The position numbers and the translations under genes are program-made. A stretch of 64,000 nt of DNA from Climacium dendroides (Eukaryota; Streptophyta; Bryopsida; Hypnales; Climaciaceae): contig OX467086.1 of assembly GCA_950106755.1 (NCBI GenBank), positions 25,624,001 to 25,688,000 of the forward strand, read 5' to 3'. Within the stretch, counting starts at the first letter, position 1. Every line of letters begins with the position of its first letter. Of the stretch, positions 42,085 through 56,096 are shown in pieces. The notes under the pieces were generated by a model. The model was not told where the DNA came from. It saw nothing but the letters and a program-made list of their open reading frames with translations, and did no database searches.

Positions 42085-43270
42085 TTAGATTGACTCTTTC
42101 AATTCATAACCTTGCCAGTGTGCCTTGTACTATTGCCGCGATCAAAATTCAACCCCTAAAGGCCTAAGGCCATTTTTTTTTGTTAAAAAACACTCAAAAC
42201 TGCCATTTTTGTTGCATTTGCTCAAAAGGAAACAAATTTTTTTTGGAATTTAACCATATTTAGGATCTTGTACTCCATTTGTCTAAAATCATGTGGTAAA
42301 AATTTCATGAAGTTTGACCATATAGATTTAGAGATATTAGCATTCAAAGTTTATTTATTTATTTATTTTTGAACACTAACATGCAATTTTAGATGACTTT
42401 GACCACCATTTGTGAAAAAATTTGCACTACAGACTTTGAATTAAAAAAATTGTGTTGAAGAATTGAGTTGATAGTCTAGAATTTAAAAAAAAAATGCACA
42501 CTTGATTTTCATTGTTTAAAAAATTGTTAAGTAGAAGTAGGTTTAAGATTGAAAGAAAAACTAAATCATTCATAGCTCCAAGATGGGATAGAAAGACAAT
42601 AATCTCAACGGTAAGATTGTTCTAACAAGCAAACTTAACCCTATCAAACAATTTTTTTGAAAAATTGTGAAAATTGCATTTAGTAATGAATCCTACAAGT
42701 TATTTTTTCAAGAAGATGTTCAAATTGCTAAAAAAAAAAAAAATTGTTCATAACTTTTACATCACTGATTGAAATGGAATGAATCAAAGCCTCACATGTA
42801 GACACAAATATAGTCTACAAGAAGAAAAAATTAATTTAATTTCGAGTTTTTGTGGATTTAATTTCCTCCCTATTAAATGAAAATTTGGGCTTTTTGTGGT
42901 ATAAGTTTTGTTTCTAGATATCAATTGAAAGAAAAATTACATTCCCATGAAGATATAAGTTTTGAAAATTTTTCATAAATTTTCATAAAAATTGCATTAT
43001 AGAAACCTACTTGAAATCCATTTTATCCCTCAAAGGGACAATGGGCCTTTAGGGATTAAGTAAAAGTAATTTTCTAACTTTCTAATTTGTAAAAACTTTG
43101 AAATTCAATAACTTTCACACCTTATATCCAAATGCCACAAAACAAAGTCCATGCACCCCTCCTTGCTGTGGGCTTTCCGGTATAACCAAGCACACGACTA
43201 AAGCACATACAATCTAGGAGATCTCACTATAACAAATAAACAAACAAACAAATAAACAAATTTAATGGAT
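42085..43270. repeat. Dispersed repeat R2, interrupted copy
   Basis: Left part 42108-42148 (GTGTGCCTTGTACTATTGCC) and right part 43060-43270 (AGTAAAAGTAATTTT, GCACCCCTCCTTG, GGGCTTTCCGG, ending CAAACAAACAAATAAAC) are continuous at about 58655-58920. Here they are split by the TTAA-bounded element at 42149-43059. Confidence 0.7.
42149..43059. mobile_element. TTAA-bounded inverted-repeat element with empty-site partner
   Basis: The left end is TCAACCCCTAAAGGCC; the right end, reverse-complemented, is TTAATCCCTAAAGGCCC, so about 13 terminal bases match. It shares AAAACACTCAAAACTGCCATT, GATTGAAAGAAAAACTAAATC and CAAGAAGATGTTCA-like words with the copies at 12532 and 54371. It interrupts repeat R2; the uninterrupted R2 at 58.7 kb has a single AACAAAAGT at the insertion point. 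Confidence 0.8.
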
Positions 43271-44165
43271 GGATAATCACTTGTAGTGAAACAAGAGGAG
43301 TATGAAATTGAACACCTAAATAAGGTATATTCTCATTTGGTCTTAAAGAGCGTTATTACTACAATTTTAGGAACAAATTTAGACCTACTTCTGAACCAGA
43401 TTCACACCCCTAACACCAAGTGTGAACATACCCTAAGAAAAGTCTTCTCTAAAAGCAACCATATTCTAAATACAACCCCTATCTACAGATCCGTGACATG
43501 TTTCTTGAAATATCTATTACTCATGAGTTCGGTAGGTTTAAATGGTCGCTTTGAGAGCATAGTATTTTTATTTTTTATATATCCTGTAGAACCAGAGTAG
43601 GACTGCCTGCAGGGCTCACAAACAAATGAAAGGAACACCGGCCATTATGGCACCTAGGGAACCGGACTAGTTGTAACTTAGTGACTTACTCCTTTTTTCG
43701 GTTTTTAATTCCACCGTCCTTTGAAAAAAAACTTAAGAAGAAAATGAAAGGAACCTGGACCGGTTGTAGGCCTGGGATGACTGTATTTTCTAAGGTGAAG
43801 TCAGCTTATCCCTGCTTGTGATCAGTTCCAGTGTGATCATCAATGAAGGCCCTGACGGGAAACACTGGCTCAATGTACGGGGAGTACCGGCATTTAGTTA
43901 CGAGCTAGCCGGTTGATTTTGAGAATTTCCGAATGGATTTCGAAATCTTTGGAAAAAAATCAATCATTTAAGAGGAAAATCAGAGAATATTCTCTATTTT
44001 ATAAAGGTCTAGCCGAGAGAATGCTTCAAGCAACTGTTTGGTCTCAGAAAATGTAGGATTTTAGCCGGTTAAGCTAAAAATCTCCCCGGACTGTGCACTG
44101 GCTGACTCGGTGAATGAACCGACGGCCAGTGTACCTCGCATCTTCGACCCTTCGATTCTATTAAC
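43271..44165. other. Gene-free stretch
   Basis: One 104-codon + strand frame (43286-43600) has no recognised motif. Composition is more balanced from 43.6 to 44.2 kb. No gene is called. Confidence 0.4.
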
Positions 44166-44395
44166 TGAGCCCTTAAACGTCAAGGTGGACGTTTTGCGTC
44201 CGATGGATGACAAAGGATCTCTATGTAGGACAGAAGTGCAACTATTCATCCTTGAAATTTTGCAAGAAAAAGGGAGGTCTTATACAGTAGTTTGTCTTGC
44301 AATGAGTGCTTTTATAAATTTTTTAAACCAATGCTTCATACGGTCATAAAAACTAATGACTTTCAAAAGTCACCTCGTCGTTCTTTAAGGGTTGA
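44166..44395. mobile_element. Short TTAA-bounded MITE (family B), full copy
   Basis: Left: TGAGCCCTTAAACGTCAAGG. Right: CGTCGTTCTTTAAGGGTTGA. Between them lie TGCGTCCGATGGATGACAAA, GTGCAACTATTCATCCTTG, GCAATGAGTGCTTTTATAAA and ACGGTCATAAAAACTAATGA, nearly identical to the copy at 49131. It is 230 bases long and non-coding. Confidence 0.8.
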
Positions 44396-44609
44396 TGGTG
44401 TTGTTTTGCCAAGTGGAAATTGACCCTGAAGCGTGCTTTGATGTTCAGTTTTTGGACCCACTAACAGATTGAAACTTAAGTTTCATCGTTGTTGCTACTT
44501 GGATGAAAGTCATCTTAATTTGTGGAGATACTTTGTCAAGTTGTTGTCCTATCTAACGGTTGGATTTGGTGTAACTGGAGTTCATATTTTTCTAAAATTA
44601 TTAATGTGG

Positions 44610-44815
44610 AAGGTAGGAGCACTTGATGGCCTCACTTTCTACACATGATAATCATTTCAAAACTTAAATGTAGATAAGTTGTAGATAGCTTATTTTCATT
44701 GAGTAAAATAATAAGTTATCTATAGTCTATCTACATTTATGTTCTACAATCGTTACCTTACTTAGAAAGTGACACGGTCAATGGGTACGTTGATGCCATT
44801 GGGGGCTCCTACCTT
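44610..44815. mobile_element. MITE-like element with AAGGTAGGAGC ends
   Basis: AAGGTAGGAGC (44610-44620) and its exact inverse GCTCCTACCTT (44805-44815) bound a 206-base element. Inside are a second inverted pair (TCACTTTCTA and TTAGAAAGTGA) and a central hairpin (AAATGTAGATAAGTTGTAGA and TCTATAGTCTATCTACATTT). Confidence 0.6.
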
Positions 44816-46146
44816 ATGTCAAGTAGTTGATCAAGCTAAAATTGCATTGACTCTAGTTCAAACCTGAATTTGCAAAAATGAGGTCATAGATGTAAATAAC
44901 ACAAAAATTTCAAAAAATCACTATGCAAAAAGAACCTCATTTCAAATCCATTCCAACAAATTGCACTAAAAAATGATAATATTTTGCTTATAATCAAATT
45001 TAGTAAGAATTCTTAAATTTTCCTTTCAAAACATATATATAAATATTGGTGATAGTATTGGTGAATCTAACCATATGGATAGAATCCAAAATTCAAAATC
45101 TACAAATTTTATTTGTACATGAATTCCAAAATATTCTTCAATATAGTATTCTATCATGAGTTTTCCAAATTGTTAATTTTGGAGAAGGCTTTAGACGTTT
45201 TAGGGATTAATTCTTGACTAGAAATAAATTATGGAATATAGTTGTGAAATATTACATTCTTACATTCTTAAAAGACACTTTAGATGAATGAAATTAATGA
45301 TGTTTCAACCATAATTAATATATAGGTAGAACCTCTCTTAGTACATTGCATTGGTACTATGGACTAAGAGAGGTTTATGCATATTGGAGAAGTGTATTGA
45401 ATGGCCACCTAACAAATGTCAACTTCCAACACTAATTTTCACAAAATGTCCTTCAAATTGGACCCACCTATAAACTCCATTATTGCAAATTATGCAAAAA
45501 AAGATATGCAGTAAGAGAGGTTTTACATGTATTTGTAGATTGCAGTGGATCAAGGTTGTCTTGTTAGACACACTTTAGTCCATGTTTGTTTTGTAAGATG
45601 CTTGTCGAACAGTGTCGTGTTGGACATGGGTCTAGTGTGCTAGACGTGGTTGTAGAATATTTTTGGATATTCTTTGAATATTTTTAAAAATATTTGAAGA
45701 CACTACCTATAAGATGGACATGGGGTCTACTATCTGTCCTTGGCATTATATTAGATGCCATATTGAGGTGTGTAATAGAACAATTTTGGAAGTGTTTATG
45801 TTCATCATATCACAAAATCATTAAATGTTTTGAATGCCCTAGCTTATAAGGCATCATGTTTTTATTTTTTATAAATATTTCTAGATAACAATAAAAAATT
45901 GAAAATTAAATAAAAAGTCATCCTCTAGGATTTTATAGTTTCTGGTTAGGATTTGATAGAAAGCTCTAAGTGCATTCATTACAAAAACAAGTAAGAATGC
46001 GTCTTTAGAGTCTACATCATATAAATGTTAAAGAATTAGCATACAAGTTTTAAAAAAATGATGGATGAAAAAATGATTTTTTTTGTGTTTAGAATATATT
46101 TGTGTTCATCCATTGTCCAAAATTTTAATGCCTCATCTTTTAAAAG
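44816..46146. other. Gene-free AT-rich stretch
   Basis: At 45331-45374 the inverted pair AACCTCTCTTAGT and ACTAAGAGAGGTT looks like a small hairpin. TTTAGGGATTAA at 45199-45210 resembles an unpaired right end of the TTAA-bounded family. Confidence 0.4.
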
Positions 46147-46510
46147 TTAACCCTTATAAGACTAGGGATAATCTAGATTTATAAAACTGTAAAGATGTAT
46201 TATAAAATAAAACTTAAGAGAATAATTTAATGATGACACTCAAACCATAGTTGTAAAATATGATCCGTATATCATATCCATATCACTAGATCAATTAATA
46301 TACAAACCAATATTTTTCAATAATATTTGAAGCCAAAAATTAAAAATTTGTTCTAAAATCAATTGTATGTTGAATATTTGTGAAATTTTGTTCACACAAA
46401 TGGTTTTTTTTCTAAGTTTAAAATGTTAATTTCTAATTATAGAAATTTTGAATATATATTTGCATTCAATCGTTGTTTAAAATTTGAATGCCTAGTCTTT
46501 TAGGGGTTAA
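46147..46510. mobile_element. TTAA-bounded inverted-repeat element, short copy
   Basis: TTAACCCTTATAAGACTAGG on the left against TTAACCCCTAAAAGACTAGG (reverse complement of the right end): 18 of 20 bases match and both TTAA copies are intact. Just outside its left end lies a second, similar right end (AATGCCTCATCTTTTAAAAG), suggesting two elements or a duplicated end side by side. Confidence 0.7.
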
Positions 46511-48390
46511 AGGACAAACTTGCTAAAGTAGTATAGTTTTAGGATCAAATTTGAATTTCACATAGTTCTTGATTTTTAAATGTTTTAAAAATTGACTAAC
46601 ATAATGTAGTTCTAATATCCTATTTTTAAATTTTTTAAATTTATTTCCTTTTCAAAAATGATTAAGATTATAATTTTTGTGACTTTTTGAAGGTAACATC
46701 TTGAAGCTTTTGAACTTTTCTATAATTCTATCAATTTTCAATTAGTGTGAGCTCAAGGACTTCTCACCAATTACACTACAATATTTATCACTATTAGCTT
46801 CAATTTTCTAAAAGATTTGTAATATTTTAAAGCATTTTTGTATTTGCTATGATTTTTATAGAAAAGTTATTTAAATTTAAATTTAAATATTTTTAATGAT
46901 GAATTTCAACTTTATATATTTGTACTAGTATATGAAAAAAATATTTTAATATTGAAAGTTATATTTTAATATATAGAAAACTAATGAAGTTTGACTAAGT
47001 AGAAACATGGAATGTCTTTTTAAGATTTCAACCTCCATCTTCTAAGTATAAGTTTAGATGAATTCTTATACTTGATTACACTTGTAATGAAATCTTATCC
47101 TACATTCTAACTAAGATGATACATGATGTGTGTGTTTCAATTCCTCCCCCTTTCCCTTAGAAAAATCAAGAGCCATTGATCTGAGTTCAAGAAAAATTCT
47201 CCCTCCAAAATGCCATTGATTTTTAAAAAAAAAAGCCATTAATGCTTGTGGAATAGACAATCTTGGTCATCCAAATTTGGATACAAAATACAAATATAAA
47301 ATGAGGATATGGTTATAAGATACAAACACAATTTCAAACTATGAAATACATGACAAAAGACATATTATCATAAAATATGAATACAGATATGGAATACATA
47401 CATATTCACAAGCAAAAAATACAAATATATCCCACATGGTTTGTAAGTTCCATAGGTTCCCTATGAATACAAAATATGGGCAGTTGGGATGGATTTCACA
47501 TGTTGACTTCATGAATTCATTTTATAGTGTTTGTGATTGAACGAGCAATTGATGAATCCTAGGATTTTTGCGTGTCATAATTCAAATTTGTAAACATGGC
47601 GGTAATTTACATGAGCGAGTAGATAGAAACTAATCGTGGTTTGTTCAAAATTTTCCACAAAAGTTTAACAACCATTAAGAAAATTGCTTGTGTAATTTTT
47701 TTAGAAAATTTATAAAAGCTTAACAACCAATGCCACGTGTACCCTTTTTAGAAATCATGTGTGGTTTTCTCTAAAATTGTTAGTTTGTCACTATGTATCT
47801 AGAAGATGCAAACATCTTTTAGGTATTAATATACTAAAATTACTATCAAATACTGATATTTTGTTATAATATACTAAAATTATTATCAAATACTGATATT
47901 TTGTTAAAATGGCATATTCCACAAACTTGATGCTTTTTAGTTTAGATCGTGTGCGGTCCAGACTCTATACTAGTCTTAGACGTTAATTAGTGCTAAAGAA
48001 GGAATTGAATGGAAAATGGCGTATTTCATGTGCCTTGAAATGAAATTTCCCATCAAGCTTGATTGGGTCCTCTGAAATTGAAGTTTGGATGAAACTGAGT
48101 TTACTTTGAAGTGCAAAATGTATAGAATCCATTGTTCCTGGGATGCTGCAGCCTAATTCTGCATTGGATGGTTGCTTCCTCGAAAACAAATGAGGGCACC
48201 GACAATGTCATTGTTCCGTCAGAAGATATTAGTTAAGTTATTAGATTTTGGTAGATGACCTAAATCTCATGTTGACCTTTCGAATGGCTCGTTCACTGCT
48301 CCGAGAGCACTGCTCCCTGTCATGCGTTACGTGACGTAATTCTCTGATCCGCGACGACATAAGCAGTCTTTATATACAATTATCGGGATT
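46511..48390. other. Gene-free AT-rich stretch
   Basis: At about 47150-47420 there is a diverged relative of repeat R1 (AAGAGCCATTGATCTGAGTT). At about 47810-47905 a 50-base block (TATACTAAAATTATTATCAA with TACTGATATTTTGTTA) is tandemly doubled, followed by a partial GGGNAATTT-family end (GTTAAAATGGCATATTCC). No gene is recognised before the tRNA. Confidence 0.45.
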
Positions 48391-48402
48391 GCACAACACG
48401 TG

Positions 48403-48474
48403 GGTCCCGTAGTCTAGCGGTCAGGACATTGGACTCTGAATCCAGTAACGCGAGTTCAAATCTCGCCGGGACCT
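48403..48474 (+). tRNA. trnQ-CUG: tRNA-Gln (anticodon CUG)
   Basis: A 72-base cloverleaf: acceptor stem GGTCCCG with CGGGACC (7 perfect pairs), D arm GTCTAGCGGTCAGGAC, anticodon stem TTGGA with TCCAG around loop CTCTGAA, anticodon CUG at 48436-48438, T arm GCGAG-TTCAAAT-CTCGC, discriminator T. It reads the Gln codon CAG. The internal promoter boxes are intact, a CAA motif lies 7-9 bases upstream and a TATATA near 48372, both usual for plant RNA polymerase III tRNA genes; a T-rich terminator (TTTTGTATTTTT) follows from 48481. No intron. CCA is not encoded, as expected for a nuclear gene. Confidence 0.95.
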
Positions 48475-48480
48475 CTTGCA

Positions 48481-48492
48481 TTTTGTATTTTT
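48481..48492 (+). terminator. RNA polymerase III terminator of the tRNA
   Basis: TTTTGTATTTTT begins 7 bases after the tRNA's last base. Runs of four or more T on the sense strand end polymerase III transcripts. Confidence 0.7.
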
Positions 48493-49130
48493 GAACTTGA
48501 ATTACAACTTAAGGTAAGTGATTTCCTCTCCTGCTGCAGAGGTAAAACGCCGACGAAACGGATCCAAGTCCGCAGTTAATTTAGTCCACAGGTCTCTCAA
48601 CACCGACAGTGCAAAATTCAATGGAACTTCTTTGCAGTCCACAGGTGTCCCAGTTGATATCGCCAGTGTTATGCTTTGAAAGTAGTCATAACATTACTAA
48701 CTTTGATGAAAATGAAAAGTTATGTGGAATGGACAAAACACTCTTTGCTTAATGACCAAATTACTTTTGGGTGCTTAGGAACTGATAATCTTATTAGTAC
48801 TTGCTTGGGTGAGAGTGGAGGTTGCTCATGAATATGCTGAGGCTAACCCTTACTAGACTAAGGTGTGCACACATACATAACAAGAACTCCATTCGCTTTG
48901 AGGATCAACGTGAATTAAGAGTAACTTTGAGGCCCCACGTCCAAATTAGAGTGAGATAAGAACTATGTATGTACCTCTGTTGAAGGTACTAGACTCTATA
49001 CTGCATGCACTATGAAGTATGAACTAAATACATGTTGTATGATTCCAGAGGCGTAACAAGAAACTGTGCTGTTTTATCTGTAAATGTATGCAATTGCATG
49101 ACCAAATTATGTTCCATCTGTGGGTTATTT
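48493..49130. other. Gene-free stretch
   Basis: No gene or repeat family is recognised between the tRNA and the MITE. Confidence 0.4.
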
Positions 49131-49362
49131 TTAACCCTCGACCATCGAGGCGGACATTTTGCGTCCGATGGATGACAGAGGATCTCTATGTAGCACAGAA
49201 GTGCAACTATTCATCCTTGGAATTTTGGGAGGTCTTCTCACAGTAGTTTGTCACAGTAGTTTGTCTTGCAATGAGTGCTTTTATAATTTTGTAAGCCAAT
49301 GCTTCACACGGTCATAAAAACTGATGATTTCCAAAGTCACCCCGTCGTCCTTTAAGGGTTAA
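49131..49362. mobile_element. Short TTAA-bounded MITE (family B), best copy
   Basis: TTAACCCTCGACCATCGAGG on the left and CGTCCTTTAAGGGTTAA on the right, with TTAA at both edges. The interior matches the 44166 copy, except for a short tandem duplication of CAGTAGTTTGTC near 49242-49265. An internal inverted pair GGACATTTTGCGTCC lies near the left end. Confidence 0.85.
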
Positions 49363-49575
49363 ACAAATGAGACGGAATTCCATTGCAGGGCACAAAACAA
49401 GCCTACCAGCCACAGGTGGCCTGGCAGGGAGCAACCAAACAAACAAGGACACGACGGGAACAACCAAACCAGCCCACACCCGCGGAAAACCCACGATCCG
49501 GAGGCCAAGCGCAGTACCGAGGGGCCGTCAGGGACCCGCCCTGGCGCGTCCAGGGCGAACTTCAGGAATCATAAT
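49363..49575 (-). repeat. Retroposon-like 3' tail, copy 5 (GC-rich)
   Basis: On the - strand: GCCAGGCCACCTGTGGCTGG, TAGGCTTGTTTTGTGCCC, TGCAATGGAATTCCGTCTCA then TTTGTTT. It is the longest and most GC-rich copy, extending through GGTTTTCCGCGGGTGTGGG-like sequence to about 49575. It directly abuts the family B MITE. Small overlapping open frames here are composition effects. Confidence 0.55.
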
Positions 49576-50527
49576 TCATCTTAATTCTTAAGGACAGTGT
49601 GAATGATGAGTGTGTTGGACATAGTTTTTCTAATTAAATAGCCAGGACAAGGCACATGAACAGCATGATTCGTTAATGATCGATCTCGCATACAGCTTGC
49701 AAGATCGCAAATGTTATCGGCCATTTCCAGCGACGCATTCGTTCCTCTGTCAAACGTTCAAGCTGCTCGTTGAAGATGACACCATACACATAGGGACGGT
49801 CTACTTCGTTAATCAACGGTTTAGATCAAGCTCAAACCTAGTTAATCAATAATATTAATAGTTGTTAGCTGACACTTGCGACAACTTCGGTTCACAGAAC
49901 CATCATCCAAATCCTCTTCACATCAATTTCGTTGTATATGTGCAATTCAGAGAGTCAAAATTGTAGAATTCAGCTTCGCAATCCCATAATTACGGACTAG
50001 CAAAGATTTACATTCCAGAGAGCTTGGGTTGACATTATTAGTATAATTCTGCGGAAATACACTCTCAAGGGAAGTTGAACAGTCGGTGCTGATATTCATA
50101 CACAGATGGGGCCAACGCGTCAGGTGAGTGTTCTCTTCCTTTTGAATTGATCACACTCAGATTGATCCCGCAACTTTGAAGCAGAGAATACAGTATGACT
50201 GATCATGTCCATCGACCTAGTAAAATAATCGTTTAACTGCTGGCTCTTAATATATATTTATATCAATTCAAAAGTCCATATTACATTCCACGACAGGCAC
50301 TAGTACGTGCGATATAGCCCTAGTATCTGTTTCACTCACAGCTGCAACTTCACAAGTGAACAGCCAGGAAACATCCCGATCGAGCTACGTCCAGACGGGC
50401 AATGAAATTGAGCTGATGAGGAACAGAAGGACGTAAAGCTAGACACATGTGATGAAACAACTTATGAAGGTTTAACTGCACGATGGATGATACTTCAACG
50501 TCAAATTGTACGTAACAACTTTCCAAA
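49576..50527. other. Gene-free stretch, 3' flank of peroxidase 3
   Basis: The part nearest 50527 should hold the 3' untranslated region of the - strand peroxidase. No other gene is recognised. Confidence 0.4.
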
Positions 50528-52305
<1,778 letters not shown>

Positions 52306-52430
52306 TCAGCTAACAGTGACCACGAAGTTGAGGACAGTACGGTGGGAGCTCCAAGGAACGTGAGCCCGGCACACTTCGAACTGGTGCAGTTAATCGACTG
52401 TGTCTGGATGGATGCTGAGCAGATGTTTAA

Positions 52431-52437
52431 TTATATA
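52431..52437 (-). promoter_or_regulatory. TATA box of peroxidase 3
   Basis: On the - strand this reads TATATAA, 156 bases from its start to the ATG, almost the same distance as in peroxidase 1. Confidence 0.6.
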
Positions 52438-52454
52438 GGGACCCGTTCATGCTT

Positions 52455-52460
52455 GGTCAA
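52455..52460 (-). promoter_or_regulatory. Possible W-box (TTGACC)
   Basis: TTGACC on the sense strand, about 20 bases upstream of the TATA box. A WRKY-type site would fit a defence-related peroxidase, but the word is short. Confidence 0.25.
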
Positions 52461-52475
52461 GGGACAAAGACCAGG

Positions 52476-52481
52476 CACGTG
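52476..52481. promoter_or_regulatory. G-box (CACGTG) upstream of peroxidase 3
   Basis: The palindromic core CACGTG sits in GGCACGTGTGCC, 39 bases upstream of the TATA box. Peroxidase 2 has the same core at a similar distance. Confidence 0.4.
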
Positions 52482-52637
52482 TGCCTTCCATTCACCTACC
52501 ATTCAAAAAATCCGTCGTGGTAAGTGTCTGACAATGGGCTTGAAGGAAGTATATTTCCTGGTAGCTAGTCCACAGTTGCTTATTTGGTTGGTTATAGGTG
52601 GTTCTATGTTAGACGGAGCTAGAAATTTGTGTGGAAA

Positions 52638-52841
52638 TTAGCCCTGAAATGCTCCAATGTCCAGATTCTGGACAATGGATAGAGGGCTTGTAGGCATTGA
52701 GTTGTCCAACCAACTTCACATCCATCCAATGTAATACTTGATGACCAATTTCAAGAAATTGCAATAGATGATATTTTTGTAGAAAGATATAAGCAAAAAT
52801 GTGCCAAAATTCAAAAAAGGATCGAGACGTTTCAGGGTTAA
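52638..52841. mobile_element. Short TTAA-bounded element
   Basis: TTAGCCCTGAAATGCTCC on the left against TTAACCCTGAAACGTCTC (reverse complement of the right end), 204 bases in all. It shares the TTAACCC terminus of the other families but has a different interior. It is followed at once by TTAACCCTTTAAGG and the small hairpin GTGCATCC-A6TG-GATGCAC. Confidence 0.65.
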
Positions 52842-54370
52842 CCCTTTAAGGTTTGTGCATCCAAAAAATGGATGCACATTGGTCAAACCTGATTGTAACT
52901 TTTAAAACAACTATTTTTAGAATTTGATTCAAACTAAGAAAATGAAGCTTAACAAGTATAATTTTTAATCAATTTGAAAAATGTCAAAAGTTGAAAGAGT
53001 TATTGGAGTTGAAAGCTCCCTATGTTAAAATTCAAATAATATAGTATGGTGTGTTTTTCATTTGCATTTATATATTTTTAAATGAATTTGAAATTCAAAT
53101 TATACAATTATGTTTCTCATGCTATTCTTCATTTATGGTAAGAATTACAAATTATTCTAATATATTATCTAATTGATATCATTTTATTTCCTCTTTTAGC
53201 TTTTAAAAATCACAATAATTTGATTTTTCCATCAAAATTATTGGAAAAAACAGCATAAATAGAAAATGTAGTTTTTTCAGTAGTAAAAAATATCAAAGTT
53301 TTATACATAAACCAAATAAAAGAATAAATTTGGTTGAATAGTTGAATTTGACTTCAAGGTCTTTGTTGTGGTTGTGTTCAAGTGTAAAAAACAATATAAG
53401 CAATTGAAATTTTTCTACACTAATCTCCGTTGCTACTTGTACCTCTTCAGAAATTTTCAAATGATTTGGATTGGTTTTTTCTATTTTTTACTTGTTTATG
53501 TTCAATTTTTTGCAGCAAAAATTGATAACAATTTTCATGAAGCAAATCAAACTGATTTCTCACATTGATATACATTTCATAGTTTCAAGTAACAGAAATA
53601 TATTAAGATTGTTGTTTGAACACAACTTGAAAGGCTAAATCTAACTTAGATACGATGTTTGACCATTTCAGAATGGATCGATTGGAAGTCTGGAATGTGG
53701 AGTCTCTGACAAGCTTGAGTCGGAGTGACGTGTAGGCTCTGCCGGAAAGAGGGGAAGTTCGATCTAATTATCTTGGGCTGCATGGGGGCTGCACGTTTCA
53801 TTTTCCCGACTGTACGGAAGCATATCTTGGGTTCCCACGGCATCAATGGTCAACCTAAAGCGGGCTCGTGACTGTCAGCAGAGAGTCCTAGCGGTGAATG
53901 GAGGTAAAGGGTTCGGAGTTTCTTTACCTACTGATTGCTTTGCACTCGAGCTTCTATACTCTGGAAACGTCACAAGAGCTACATACAAAGGTTTGACAAC
54001 TGCGAAAAGGGTTGTAGACCACTCTCCTGTATTAATTCCTCTGTCCCCAAACGTTTCAGAAAACTAGTTAAAATAAGCCTTAGATTTTAAAATAAGCCGT
54101 AGATTTAACCAGAAAGCAATGGTAATGTGTGCTTACAATATGTGACTGTTACAGTACCGTGAAAAACAATGATACATGTCAATTTGTAGCTTTATCCAAG
54201 GAGTCTGTAGTGTAAAAGGAAGGGGAAGAACGTACATGAAAAGCTTCGACTTTCCATCCATATGTAGACAAATTGATGAACTTGTATTGGATTGTTCTTT
54301 TTGCTTATTTGCTCCAACTGAAATTTATAGTAAGCAATTTTTCAAGGATGCATATGTCACACTTAGCTAA
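52842..54370. other. Gene-free stretch
   Basis: AT-rich to 53.6 kb, more balanced from 53.65 to 54.05 kb. Open frames here are under 75 codons and show no motif. Confidence 0.4.
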
Positions 54371-55258
54371 TATACCCAATAAAGGACCAAGGTCTTTTTT
54401 GCCAAAAAACACTCAAAACTGCCATTTCTATTGTAAAGAGTAAAAAATTTTGATTTGATTTCTTTTTTTTTTTTTTTTTTGCACATTTAACCATAGGATC
54501 TTACACCTAACTAGTGTGAGAATTTGTGGAGTAAATTTTAGAAATTATGACTGCATAGATTGTAAGATATTTGCATTTAAAGTAAAGGAAACAAGTCTTT
54601 TTTTACATTGCAGGATTAAATTACTTGACTTTGAACCTTTGCAACTTAAATTTTTTGCACTAAAGGTCATATTTATTATATTGAGACTTTTTGTAGTCTC
54701 ATTTTTATCTTTGACTCAAAGATAAATTGTTTTATTTATTTATTAGTATTTTTTATAAATAGGTAACAACACCAACTTTTAGAATTTCAATTTAGAATCA
54801 CTACTTGAGCATTATTTATTCTTGGTTTCAATTGTTATTTTTGTAAATGAATTTATAATACCTAGCATTCTGTCTCAAAATCTGTGAAAAGTCTCAATAT
54901 AACAAATATTGCCTTACTACAAAGTTTTAAGGTTTAAATCTTAATGGTGGGGAATTGAATTGAGAGTTTAGGAAAACAAGATAATTTCACATTGCTTAAT
55001 TAAAGCTCCCCATGTAGACAAAATATAATCTATAAAAAAAAATTATAAATTTTTTTTTTATGCTCCCTTATTTTGAGCTTATCTACACATAAGATTTGTT
55101 TCCAGGCACCAATTGAAAAAAATTATATTACCACAAAGATAATTAAATTTTCTATCTTCAAAATAAATTTCAAAAAAAAAATGACAAAAATTGAGACTGT
55201 AGATACTTGCCTAAAATCCAATTTGTCTCTCTAAGGGACAATGGTCCTTTAGGATATA
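54371..55258. mobile_element. TTAA-type inverted-repeat element, worn ends
   Basis: TATACCCAATAAAGGACC on the left against TATATCCTAAAGGACC (reverse complement of the right end). The interior is clearly of the same family: AAAACACTCAAAACTGCCATT, GACTGCATAGATTGTAAGAT, and near the right end CTCTAAGGGACAATGG. Confidence 0.65.
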
Positions 55259-56096
55259 ATACTGCTTGTAGGATTTTTAGTTTTGTGGGTTTTTTTCCTA
55301 TTATACATGTATGATTCATTTGCATGAATTGTTTGATATATGATGTCTATATATATGTATTATTTGTGCAGATTGTGTTTGACACTCTTTAGAATAATCA
55401 ACCATAAAAATGCTTATAAATTTTGGAATTATGATAGGAACATATTTAAATGCCTCGAATTTTTGTTTTAACTACCATAGGGTGTAAAAAAATGAAAAAA
55501 AATAGAAGTAGGAAAAAGAGACATATGTATTTTGAAATAATAAATAAACAACCTCCCAAATAAAAAATTTCAACACATGTATATATGGATTATAAGGTAT
55601 AATGAAGTACCCAGGTGATAATCTACCCTAATTATACACAAAACTACAGTGTCAGGTAATACTACATCAACTCAGTTGAATTGTATTGTACTTACCTATA
55701 CAAATTCAAGGATACTTTGCTACTATCATTCCTTCTCAAAATTTGACTATTGATCTTCTCGAAATCATTCAACATTAACAAGGCTATTTAAAGGTAAGTC
55801 TTGGATGCCTTCTACTAATCCACCTTTTAATATTGTGCCTATTAAAACTCCTTTGATCTTAGATTTAGATGCAACTTTTCATATTAATTAGACTAAGTAC
55901 ACTAGCACATGAGTGTATGTGATAAAATGTGTAGAAGATCACTAACAATGTAATTGTATGCCATGCAAATAAAACTCCACAAGTTCACATGGTCCAAATG
56001 TTGGTTCTAAAGGTCTAGAATGGAAAGAAGTATAGTTGCTAACATGTGAGCCTAGGATCTTGAGCCCATGAATTTAAGAGCCTAAGATCCTATATT
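55259..56096. other. Gene-free AT-rich stretch
   Basis: No gene or repeat family is recognised. Confidence 0.4.
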
